Origin: Colimorpha sp045222295
GTDB taxonomy: Bacteria > Bacteroidota > Bacteroidia > Bacteroidales > P3
Reading direction: 5' to 3'
DNA length: 64,000 bases
Assembly (NCBI GenBank): GCA_045222295.1
Contig: JBGUXP010000003.1
Location: forward strand, 124,001-188,000
Below are positions 26,001-31,769 of the stretch, piece by piece (the stretch's first letter is position 1; every line of letters starts with the position of its first letter). Made by a program: the position numbers and the translations under genes. The notes under the pieces are model-generated. The model searched no databases. It was not told where the DNA came from and was given only the letters and a program-made list of their open reading frames with translations.

Positions 26001-26540
26001 GATTGTTTCAATGCCATATCTTCGTAAATAATTGTCCCTTGTATTATCAGAAACTCTTTGTGCATCTACTAGTTTGTGTTGTTGCCCATCAATCTCTATT
26101 ACAAGTAAAGCCTGCGGCAAGTAAAAGTCGACTTGCTGACCAATAAACGACGGATTCTCATATCCAACAATTTCATTTATACCTATTTCAGGTATTATCA
26201 TTGATTGAACAAACGAATAGTCACCGAACTCATTGGGGATAATTGTTTCCAAGAAATCCTTTGCAGGATAATAATTTCTTTGCTCATCCCCCTTAATTGT
26301 GTTGACCCAGATATTATTACTTTTTGAAGTAAATGCAAAAGGCTGATTATTGGCATCTTGTGGGTTAAAAGGAAGAGCTTGTAGCAAATAATTTGACATA
26401 ACAGTAGGACAACCTCTTTGAAGGATGTTTTTTAGAACCAGTAGTAATGGGCGAATATTACTATCAGATTCATCATTCTTCAAGTTTTGAATAACAAAGT
26501 TGTTATTTGTATGTGTATATCCAGCTGTATATTTGTTCAT
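23058..26540 (-). CDS. RecQ-family helicase fused to an N-terminal DUF559/Vsr-like nuclease
   Basis: 1160 residues. Residues about 130-215 hold a PD-(D/E)XK-type endonuclease core: VDFYLPQALLVIEIDGQQH, then RRYGIETIRID. The RecQ helicase follows at about 395-770: Walker A LLPTGGGKSLCYQLPC, DEVHCLSEWGHDFR, STKAFGMGIDK, and motif VI YQEAGRAGRW. The last 390 residues are helical and unassigned; no RQC or HRDC domain is evident. Known families: nuclease-helicase fusions of this kind are frequent in anti-phage systems. It overlaps the membrane coiled-coil gene, and the pair is a candidate defence module carried by the element. Confidence 0.88.
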   Translation of the reverse strand: MNKYTAGYTHTNNNFVIQNLKNDESDSNIRPLLLVLKNILQRGCPTVMSNYLLQALPFNPQDANNQPFAFTSKSNNIWVNTIKGDEQRNYYPAKDFLETIIPNEFGDYSFVQSMIIPEIGINEIVGYENPSFIGQQVDFYLPQALLVIEIDGQQHKLVDAQRVSDNTRDNYLRRYGIETIRIDTKELKNGLYKNKVNQILARLIQFSDNLTPYKRFLDTIDGNNHYESYTQDMLLTAIIRFQILLVELLLRQNIRLGEKWRFNIKVCEPDIFTDDLFVKLAIEDVLVWLDNLYLLKEKTHIPDTKYEIKVNSPDAFKYSSEAINIDFSVIKKYTDENTLNPNVIFLRGDYFDYNEATGKQVIGQYKNYFRVSTDSSINYNITDKDIPTLEFFLQNIFRKQKFRDGQFSIIANALNLRDTIGLLPTGGGKSLCYQLPCLLQPAINFVVCPIKSLMYDQYDNMRKKDVSITNINYVSSDMDVMEKGEIQNNFGRGKYLLLWVSPERFQINGFRDALSSIANNHTIAYAVIDEVHCLSEWGHDFRTSYLNLAKTIDRISPVDKYGEGAIKYIGLTATASVNVLKDIKIEFSRKKQQLEEDNIKSLLDYSRKELEFEVINVAENSNKQRELLKVLSDENIPNTLDKITLIFTPTVNGDNGCYPLYKLLNAQFPRKVMWYAGQSPKEQGITLYDNKVLNRIKTEIQRDFKEDKYQILCSTKAFGMGIDKDNIFYTIHYGIPGSIESLYQEAGRAGRWDKNLPQNKSKKGKCFVLYTSVPAQLRQVEDAILAPSTSISRMRNLHQQVGSAGNDSFTHLFLFLKNHIEIDLEFTIIKGIVDTFFQENSQINIYYDQVSLFLQPYKKQLGITRKEDEYELFEKGIYRLCLLGVVEDWSRDFVNSFTVHFSSISDKHVIESVRYYISKYDNSEDVPNQIHNVTQPLCTSTFDKAVWYLLDWIFRYITNNRKQSLKGLIELCRNFTTSGDFKQRIDSYFIFNESTFILQHVAEHPDDIEKWFEPFYSNGVILTDVEFKKLRDRLMRFLESYHFSSGLNFISGFVRLFLNDFDDNDGRTRFENAIESIKNSNDKGKKEIFVSHTIRLLTDSHLTTEQLFDACTSIIKYLPELTIPLAEEFKLPQLLNEHLSDKIKKFKQLNIQLYEEFGRI

Positions 26541-26608
26541 TGGTTTCTATTGAAGCTCTCCAAAATTTATTCTCTTACATGTAAGAGAATAACGTGTAAC
26601 TTTCACTT

Positions 26609-26788
26609 TTATTGTGTGGTATCTGCATTATCCTTCAATAGTGCAGCACGTTCCATCTTATATTTCTCCGTTTCAATTTGCAATTCTGCCATTTTATAGA
26701 GGTAATCACGTATTTCTTTGACCTCTTCATCGGTGTATTTTCTTTCGCCCTTGTTAAGGATTTTTTTAGCTTCTGTTAAACTTATCAT
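26609..26788 (-). CDS. Small helical protein (59 residues)
   Basis: Too short for many gene finders but coherent: MISLTEAKKILNKGERKYTD, then EEVKEIRDYLYKMAELQIE and a charged tail. The pattern is that of small conserved Bacteroidales proteins found on plasmids and other mobile elements. It is in the same orientation as the genes around it and 68 bp upstream of the nuclease-RecQ start, so possibly part of that transcript. Function unknown. Confidence 0.7.
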   Translation of the reverse strand: MISLTEAKKILNKGERKYTDEEVKEIRDYLYKMAELQIETEKYKMERAALLKDNADTTQ

Positions 26789-26815
26789 AGTCCGTTTTTG
26801 ACTGCAAATATAAGC

Positions 26816-26853
26816 AAAAAAGATGAAAGGAGAGTATTGTCCCTCCTTTCATC
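26816..26853 (-). terminator. Rho-independent terminator of the NADAR gene
   Basis: GATGAAAGGAG/CTCCTTTCATC is a perfect 11-bp stem with a 10-nt loop, followed on the minus strand by TTTTTT. It lies 10 bp after the NADAR stop. Confidence 0.88.
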
Positions 26854-26862
26854 AAAAACTAT

Positions 26863-27411
26863 TCAATCATCAAAATCTCCTAACTCGCCACTAAACAACA
26901 TATCCCTTACTTCCATCATCAATCTACCACAGGCATTGCCACCTTCCATACACCCATTCTCCCTATTCAAAACCGCACCAGCCTTCTCAAAATCCCAGCC
27001 AGCTTCTTCTACCAACCATTTCCCTTTACTTTCCCTTAATTTCTCTCTAAACTCCCTACAACACTTTGCTTTGGCTATAAGACAAGATTCCAATATCTTA
27101 AACTGATTCTTTACAAGTTCATCATCGATATAATCTTCATTCTCCACCCCAATCTTCCTACACTTATACCCATTGCAAATCCCACCACACTTCAATATTC
27201 TATCCCTAATCCTCTTCCTTCTACAATCATCCCCCCTAAACATCAACCACCAATACATCATATCCACACTTTTAAAACGCATACCCTCATAATCAATTTC
27301 ACAGGGGTACATGTTGGATAACACGTAGTTATCTCGGTTATGCGAATTAAAACGCATACATTCTTCCAACGGATAACTCCTTTTGCTTACATAAACATCT
27401 CTTTTACTCAT
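26863..27411 (-). CDS. NADAR-domain protein (YbiA-like glycosidase)
   Basis: 182 residues. LSNMYPCEIDYEGMRFKSVDMMYWWLMF (about 31-58, the conserved N-glycosidase core with Asn, Glu and Tyr positions) and the C-terminal KWLVEEAGWDFEKAG/GCMEGGNACGRLMMEVRD match the NADAR/YbiA family. Family members hydrolyse ADP-ribose N-glycosidic bonds, and some remove ADP-ribose from nucleic acid; they are often linked to phage conflict. The protein is unusually rich in Cys, Met and Lys. The upstream motif TTAATATACAACTT is shared with the winged-helix gene at 31053. Confidence 0.8.
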   Translation of the reverse strand: MSKRDVYVSKRSYPLEECMRFNSHNRDNYVLSNMYPCEIDYEGMRFKSVDMMYWWLMFRGDDCRRKRIRDRILKCGGICNGYKCRKIGVENEDYIDDELVKNQFKILESCLIAKAKCCREFREKLRESKGKWLVEEAGWDFEKAGAVLNRENGCMEGGNACGRLMMEVRDMLFSGELGDFDD

Positions 27412-27436
27412 ATCATTAAAATTTAAAGTTCTATAC

Positions 27437-27461
27437 CCTTAATATACAACTTATTTTGGAA
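27437..27461 (-). promoter_or_regulatory. Element-specific promoter/operator motif upstream of NADAR
   Basis: CTTAATATACAACTTATTTTGGAA-like sequence, matching 31095-31119 upstream of the winged-helix gene at all but three or so positions. On the coding strand it reads AAGTTGTATATTAAG, resembling a TTG box joined to a TATATTAA box. It is a shared regulatory site within the element. Confidence 0.5.
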
Positions 27462-27463
27462 TT

Positions 27464-27498
27464 GTAAAAAAAATCCCCTCACACATGGTGCAAGGGGA
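27464..27498 (-). terminator. Terminator of the small recombinase gene
   Basis: CCCCT ... AGGGG with an inner CAC/GTG pairing, followed on the minus strand by ATTTTTTTT. It lies 37 bp after the recombinase stop. Confidence 0.8.
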
Positions 27499-27534
27499 CA
27501 ATGAAAACACAATGTATTCTGTGAATCAGAATAT

Positions 27535-28185
27535 CTATCTAATCTTAAACTCGGTTTTAAGTCTCTGAACCGTTGAGATTGATGTATCTGTAAGCTTTGC
27601 TATATCTGCAATCTTATATCCTTTTTGCAGATATACTAACACATCTTTATATTCTTCTTCCTTTTGTTCACGTGTTTTGACACTATTCTTTGGTCGTCCC
27701 AACTTACACAGACCTTTTTCGATTGCAATCCGTCGACCTGAATTTAATCTATATTTGATATTCTCCCTTTCAAGCTGTGCGCACGTTCCCAGCACCGCAA
27801 TCATTATTGTTAGATAAGGGTTCTCACTGCCATCAACTTGGAAAATACTGATGTTTTCTTTTTGGAAATAGATGTTCAAGTGCTTCTCTTTACAGAGTCT
27901 CACATTTGCAAACACCTCATCTACATTACGACCAAGACGCGACAGCTCACTTAATAGCAAAATCGAAACACCATTACTAAAACAGTAATCCAGACATTCT
28001 GTCAATATAGGTCTCTCTGTGTTCTTTTTTGCTCCGCTGATATGTTCCTCATACACCTTGACAAGATTAAGGTTATTATGGTCAGCGTATGTCGTCAGGT
28101 CGATTACTTGACGCTCGGTTGATTGTCGGTCATTGGTTGATGAAACTCGCGCATATATGGCAGCTGTATTGTTTTCAGTGTTCAT
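27535..28185 (-). CDS. Small serine recombinase (resolvase/invertase)
   Basis: 216 residues, the usual length for resolvases and DNA invertases. The catalytic domain holds the nucleophile in YARVSSTND (about residue 15), LLLSELSRLGRNVDEV and the long E helix (GTCAQLERENIKYRLNSGRR). A C-terminal helix-turn-helix follows (YKIADIAKLTDTSISTVQRL). It may resolve multimers or invert DNA within the element; no obvious invertible segment was found nearby. Confidence 0.93.
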   Translation of the reverse strand: MNTENNTAAIYARVSSTNDRQSTERQVIDLTTYADHNNLNLVKVYEEHISGAKKNTERPILTECLDYCFSNGVSILLLSELSRLGRNVDEVFANVRLCKEKHLNIYFQKENISIFQVDGSENPYLTIMIAVLGTCAQLERENIKYRLNSGRRIAIEKGLCKLGRPKNSVKTREQKEEEYKDVLVYLQKGYKIADIAKLTDTSISTVQRLKTEFKIR

Positions 28186-28304
28186 TTTTATCTTTGATTT
28201 TTCTGATATTGATGATAAGACCGTTTAATGTATCAAATAATTGTCAACTCAGATTTATTTGACATTTTGTCTTTGTGTGTCATTATTTGACCTGTTTTTT
28301 GTGT

Positions 28305-28664
28305 TTAACACGGTACAGATTTCAACCAGTTTCCAACCTTCTCTTTGTATTGTTCTTTGCTCATCTTTCCAGTCTCGACACACGAATCAATAATTTCAAT
28401 CAAGTTGTCGAAGTAAACATCCTCGATTACCGACAACACCCTACCACCTTTGCCGAAGGTACTGAATGTGAAAGTATCTCTACCTTCATCATACATCACT
28501 TCACACCATCCCCGATGTTGGAAACCGTTTACGTGGAATCTAAGACCATTCTTTACTACGTAGGGAGAACGAAAGCCCCAGCTGCAAACTACGTTGGGTT
28601 GGGTTTTAAAGATGCAAAGGATGTATTTTGCCATATCCATATCAAATTGTCCTATCTGAGTCAT
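28305..28664 (-). CDS. Hypothetical protein of the mobile element
   Basis: 119 residues: MTQIGQFDMDMAKYILCIFK, then an aromatic-rich beta region (VVCSWGFRSPYVVKNGLRFHV, GWCEVMYDEGRDTFTFSTF) and a C-terminal helical tail (KMSKEQYKEKVGNWL). It resembles small phage-type proteins of Bacteroidales that sit beside DUF2693 genes, but I cannot name a family. Confidence 0.65.
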   Translation of the reverse strand: MTQIGQFDMDMAKYILCIFKTQPNVVCSWGFRSPYVVKNGLRFHVNGFQHRGWCEVMYDEGRDTFTFSTFGKGGRVLSVIEDVYFDNLIEIIDSCVETGKMSKEQYKEKVGNWLKSVPC

Positions 28665-28712
28665 ACCGTTTGGGGTTTGTGGGGGAACCCGTAGGCTCCC
28701 CCTGTTTGTTAC

Positions 28713-29051
28713 TTAGTCAATGATACCAATGAAATTTTCTGTCTTAAACCCTCTCCATTCCATCTTTTTATCCAAATCTAAATAACAAAACATTCCGTAG
28801 AAGCGTTTGGGGATGCCCGTTCCCTTAACATTGGATTCAACGGCGTTCTTTTGAAGTACGCCAAGAGCTATTCTAATTTCCCCGTTCAATTTCTTGTACG
28901 CGAATCTGCAGACCTCACCGCGCATCATACGTTTTTTGAGGGTTTCAAGCATGGCTCCTTTGCTGATGGCTGTGGGAACATCCATGTTGTGATTGATGTA
29001 GTCGATAGCGTTCTTAACGATGCTGTTTTGATTGATAACAAGTGCTTCCAT
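28713..29051 (-). CDS. DUF2693-like protein
   Basis: 112 residues. LKKRMMRGEVCRFAYKKLNG, then ALGVLQKNAVES, and a C-terminal YLDLDKKMEWRGFKTENFIG match the layout of DUF2693, a family seen mostly on Bacteroidales phages and plasmids. It probably has a small SH3-like fold; function unknown. Same orientation as its neighbours. Confidence 0.7.
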   Translation of the reverse strand: MEALVINQNSIVKNAIDYINHNMDVPTAISKGAMLETLKKRMMRGEVCRFAYKKLNGEIRIALGVLQKNAVESNVKGTGIPKRFYGMFCYLDLDKKMEWRGFKTENFIGIID

Positions 29052-29088
29052 TGTATTGTTGTTTTAATTGGTTAATAATCGAATTGAA

Positions 29089-29292
29089 TTAATACACGCA
29101 AGGTTTGATGTACTTAGGGGTTCCCCATCCGTTCAGGCTCCAAGTCTCTCTCACTGCTTGCTCATAAGAATTAACATCTTTGATGTGCTTACCGCTGTAA
29201 CTGCCGTTCTCAGAAACGGAATCGACCTGCCAAATGCCCCACCAATGATAGTGTCTGCCGAAGAAGTATTCACCAAGTTTACGTGCTTTCAT
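29089..29292 (-). CDS. Small hypothetical protein (67 residues)
   Basis: MKARKLGEYFFGRHYHWWGI, then WQVDSVSENGSYSGKHIKDV and YEQAVRETWSLNGWGTPKYI. Aromatic- and glycine-rich, without a known domain. A -7 element TATCTTTG (minus strand, 29340-29347) lies about 48 bp upstream, supporting expression. Confidence 0.65.
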   Translation of the reverse strand: MKARKLGEYFFGRHYHWWGIWQVDSVSENGSYSGKHIKDVNSYEQAVRETWSLNGWGTPKYIKPCVY

Positions 29293-29339
29293 TGTCTTAT
29301 CTCCTATTTTTTGTTATTGTCTTTCGTTCAAATCTGCGA

Positions 29340-29347
29340 CAAAGATA
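29340..29347 (-). promoter_or_regulatory. -7 promoter element (TATCTTTG)
   Basis: Matches the Bacteroidota TAnnTTTG element, upstream of the 67-residue gene. The -33 box is not clear. Confidence 0.4.
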
Positions 29348-29539
29348 CGACAAATATTTAATATATGCACACTTTCTTTAGTTAAATATTCTAAAGCAAA
29401 TTGTTATGTTTTTACAACACACATCATACCAGCAATTTATAATTATGTTCTAGATAAATTCAAGTATTATCAACAAGAATCGAACAACACAAAATGTTTG
29501 TTATTTACAGCATTTAATGTAAAATTTAAGATATTTTTG

Positions 29540-29547
29540 TACCTTTG
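29540..29547 (+). promoter_or_regulatory. -7 promoter element (TACCTTTG)
   Basis: Bacteroidota-type -7 element 24 bp upstream of the ATG at 29571; it lies in the AT-rich divergent intergenic region. The -33 box is weak. Confidence 0.45.
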
Positions 29548-29570
29548 CCTTTGATAAAAAATACTCAAAC

Positions 29571-29801
29571 ATGGATAAAGAACGGAAAGTCATACACTTA
29601 CAATTAAAAAAGGATAACACACACCATTATTTTGGGTCGATTAAGGCTCTGTGCGACACTTATGGGAAAGACGAGCTGGGCATTGTCTATTCCTCTCTTC
29701 GGGGTGTGAATCTAGCAGAGAAAAAGATGTATGAGAATAACAAGTGTGTTATTCGTCAGGGTGAGCTTATCACCACTCCAAGAAAGGCAAAGGCTAACTG
29801 A
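29571..29801 (+). CDS. Small hypothetical protein (76 residues)
   Basis: MDKERKVIHLQLKKDNTHHY, then FGSIKALCDTYGKDELGIVY and SSLRGVNLAEKKMYENNKCV, ending in a basic tail. This architecture (short sheet, helix, sheet) is common in small Bacteroidales mobile-element proteins that may bind DNA; no named family. It is one of the few plus-strand genes in the block and has its own -7 element. Confidence 0.65.
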   Translation: MDKERKVIHLQLKKDNTHHYFGSIKALCDTYGKDELGIVYSSLRGVNLAEKKMYENNKCVIRQGELITTPRKAKAN

Positions 29802-30075
29802 ACGGTATAGGGAAGTACCCTGACCGAGGTATCTGGAGCTTCATATACAGCTCCAATTTGAACCATATTGAACCATCCGTATGGCATGTGTCCCCGTAAA
29901 AAAATTCTAAAGTAAAAACGTCAGAAAAAGAAGGGGGTCCTGGAAAGCTGAACATCGGGCAGGCTGAAAAAAATTCTAAAAAATTTTTGACCACTCCAAA
30001 ACGGGGCTGGGGCTGGGGGCGCAATTACTTATTAAGTAAGTTGGACTATAAGTTCATTTAGTTAAGCTGAAAGTT

Positions 30076-30103
30076 GACACTTGGAATATTAATGGAAAGT
30101 GTC
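30076..30103. repeat. 28-bp imperfect palindrome
   Basis: GACACTTGGAATATTAATGG then AAAGTGTC. The outer GACACTT/AAGTGTC arms pair, and it resembles the palindrome at 30239-30268. Confidence 0.6.
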
Positions 30104-30238
30104 CCTATACCTCCTCCATTGTTCGATTGGGATATAGACACCGTTATTCCCCAGACAGTACATCTACCCAGAGGACTGTTTTTCCTATATAAAATTGGTG
30201 TGGTTAGAAGTACACTCCGTTAGGCTGCAAGCGAAAAG

Positions 30239-30268
30239 GACACATGTAATTTAAATGGAATGTGTCCG
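30239..30268 (-). terminator. Palindrome/terminator of the winged-helix gene
   Basis: GGACACAT ... ATGTGTCC with TAATTTAAAT between inner arms; on the minus strand it is followed by TTTTCG. It begins 5 bp after the winged-helix gene stop (30274). Confidence 0.65.
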
Positions 30269-30273
30269 AACCT

Positions 30274-31053
30274 TTATTCTATGTCGATTGGTGTAGAGTG
30301 TTTGTAGAGGTCTAGCAACACATCTTCATATCCATTGAGACTATCGAGCATTATCCTAGTTAGTAATGCAGTCTCAGAATAGAACACACCCTTCTTTATA
30401 TCCTCTTTCACCTTGCTTAACCTTCTTTCAGTTGGGTCAGAATCCTCTATCCAATCTTCACCACCGTTAGCAATCGTACCTTCCTTATCCTTGGTAGAAG
30501 GTAGTAGGTTAGCACCTAACAATGAGGTACTGTATTTGTCAGCTATGCTTTCGGTTTCTGTTTTCCCTTTTTCTGAAGTCCCTATTCTCTCTTCTTTTTC
30601 TTCATTCTTTTTTCTTTTTTCTTTATTCTTTATACTTGTTCCCAAATTGCAATCAGACACTTCATTTTCAGCTTCTTGCACAACTCCCTTTTGAGGTGTA
30701 TAAACATCCTGTGCTTCAGGGTGGTGAACTTCAAGTTCCTTAATATCCCACAGTAACCTATAATTTGACGGATGATGTGTTGTTCCTGAGGAATAATCAA
30801 TCAGTTTGTCTTTGACGAATCTGAGAGCATAAACTGGAACGGTATTCTTAGTAATGCCAACTTCATTATGAATATCCTCTGCTGAGACATAGAAGAAGCC
30901 ATTGTGAGCTTTGCGGTGTTCAGTGTAGTACGTGTGCCTATACGCAAGATACCCTAGCATATTCATCATATCAAACTTGTAGTCCTTATCTACTATCTCT
31001 TTTACATCATCGACTAAGAAAGTATAGTCATTAGTTTCTTTTCTTTTTCTCAT
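30274..31053 (-). CDS. Winged-helix protein, possible replication initiator or replisome organiser
   Basis: 259 residues. The N-terminal 110 residues look like a winged helix (FFYVSAEDIHNEVGITKNTV, YALRFVKDKLIDYSSG, YRLLWDIKE). A charged, disordered linker follows (IKNKEKRKKNEEKEERIG, about 140-200) and then a C-terminal helical part (RLSKVKEDIKKGVFYSETAL). This arrangement is that of phage replisome organisers and plasmid Rep-associated proteins that load DnaB helicase; a DnaB-like gene lies 8 kb away in the same element. The assignment is by architecture only. It shares an upstream motif with the NADAR gene. Confidence 0.55.
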   Translation of the reverse strand: MRKRKETNDYTFLVDDVKEIVDKDYKFDMMNMLGYLAYRHTYYTEHRKAHNGFFYVSAEDIHNEVGITKNTVPVYALRFVKDKLIDYSSGTTHHPSNYRLLWDIKELEVHHPEAQDVYTPQKGVVQEAENEVSDCNLGTSIKNKEKRKKNEEKEERIGTSEKGKTETESIADKYSTSLLGANLLPSTKDKEGTIANGGEDWIEDSDPTERRLSKVKEDIKKGVFYSETALLTRIMLDSLNGYEDVLLDLYKHSTPIDIE

Positions 31054-31093
31054 CGTTATAAAATTATATTACACTTTAATTCAATGTCCTTAC

Positions 31094-31119
31094 TATTAAT
31101 ATACAACTTTTTTCGGAAC
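31094..31119 (-). promoter_or_regulatory. Element-specific promoter/operator motif upstream of the winged-helix gene
   Basis: Contains TTAATATACAACTT followed by TTTTCGGAA; nearly identical to the site at 27437-27461 upstream of NADAR. Confidence 0.5.
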
Positions 31120-31174
31120 TTCTTAAAACATCGTGATATTTATAAATATCATAATAATTCAAAATAGTTCAAAT

Positions 31175-31342
31175 ATGGCAAAGAGAGTAAACAGAAGGGT
31201 TAGTGAAGAGACCCGTAAAAAGATGAGTGCCGCCAAAAAAGGGGCAAAAAATCCACGATACCACAAACAGCATAGTGCAACAACAAAGCATTTAATATCA
31301 GTTGCTTTGAAGCGTTACTGGCAGCATGTCCCGAAGGAATAA
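31175..31342 (+). CDS. Small NUMOD3-like DNA-binding protein
   Basis: 55 residues: MAKRVNRRVSEETRKKMSAA, then KKGAKNPRYHKQHSATTKH and a basic helix. SEETRKKMSAAKKGAKNPRY matches the NUMOD3 motif, a nuclease-associated modular DNA-binding motif usually attached to GIY-YIG or HNH homing endonucleases. Here it stands alone without a nuclease domain, so it is either a remnant or a free-standing regulator. Confidence 0.65.
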   Translation: MAKRVNRRVSEETRKKMSAAKKGAKNPRYHKQHSATTKHLISVALKRYWQHVPKE

Positions 31343-31523
31343 CAGTACCTATGTAAAGTAGGATATTAAGTAGCATTTGGAGTTGTTTCACCTCATATCC
31401 AGCTATCTGATTATATGTATGTTATACATTGTTTCGATTAACAAAAACTGGACAAATTCAAGTTGTCTGATATTGACTAGGATTTCGTTGAGTTTCTCTG
31501 TTCTTACTCAATACGTTGAAAAG

Positions 31524-31548
31524 ACGGTTTACCTATACACCGTAAGGT
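31524..31548 (-). ncRNA. 25-nt repeated structured motif, copy 1
   Basis: On the minus strand ACCT-T-ACGGT-GTAT-AGGT-AA-ACCGT. ACGGT pairs with ACCGT; ACCT can pair with AGGT. It lies 9 nt after the stop of the 47-residue gene. Copy 2 at 31709-31733 changes two base pairs in the 5-bp helix and keeps pairing. Confidence 0.5.
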
Positions 31549-31556
31549 TTTTAACT

Positions 31557-31700
31557 TTACTTGTAGTTAGGGGTAATCTCTACTAGCCCAGCACAACAAT
31601 CTGCATAGACACTATACGTAGCATCGTCATTCTTTACCATTAAGATAGGAGCAAGGTCAATGTGGTCTGCTACAACTTTAAGAGCTGTTCTCTTATTCAT
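31557..31700 (-). CDS. Very small protein (47 residues)
   Basis: Reads MNKRTALKVVADHIDLAPIL, then MVKNDDATYSVYADCCAGLV and EITPNYK, with a clean ATG and stop. It has no known family. It sits between two copies of a 25-nt structured motif, one ending 8 nt before its ATG and one starting 9 nt after its stop, which supports it as a real regulated unit. It lies 70 bp downstream of the HD-PfkB gene on the same strand. Confidence 0.5.
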   Translation of the reverse strand: MNKRTALKVVADHIDLAPILMVKNDDATYSVYADCCAGLVEITPNYK

Positions 31701-31708
31701 AAACAAAA

Positions 31709-31733
31709 GCGATTGACCTATACATCGCGAGGT
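31709..31733 (-). ncRNA. 25-nt repeated structured motif, copy 2
   Basis: On the minus strand ACCT-C-GCGAT-GTAT-AGGT-CA-ATCGC. The GCGAT/ATCGC helix covaries with ACGGT/ACCGT of copy 1 (two compensatory pair changes). Placed between HD-PfkB and the 47-residue gene, next to its ATG, so it could control translation. Confidence 0.5.
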
Positions 31734-31769
31734 TTTTAAAGAATTGATAATATTTTAATTAGCTTTCAG

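Larger units (their letters stand above)
29802..30273. other. Non-coding region with two related palindromes
   Basis: No gene is supported. Two AAAAAAATTCTAAA words (29897 and 29968 areas) and two related 28-30 bp palindromes (30076-30103, 30239-30268) are present downstream of the winged-helix gene. It could hold replication or partition sites of the element. Confidence 0.5.

Noticed and set aside
29794..30024. 76-codon minus-strand open frame
   Set aside because: Proline/phenylalanine-rich without pattern, overlaps palindromic non-coding DNA.
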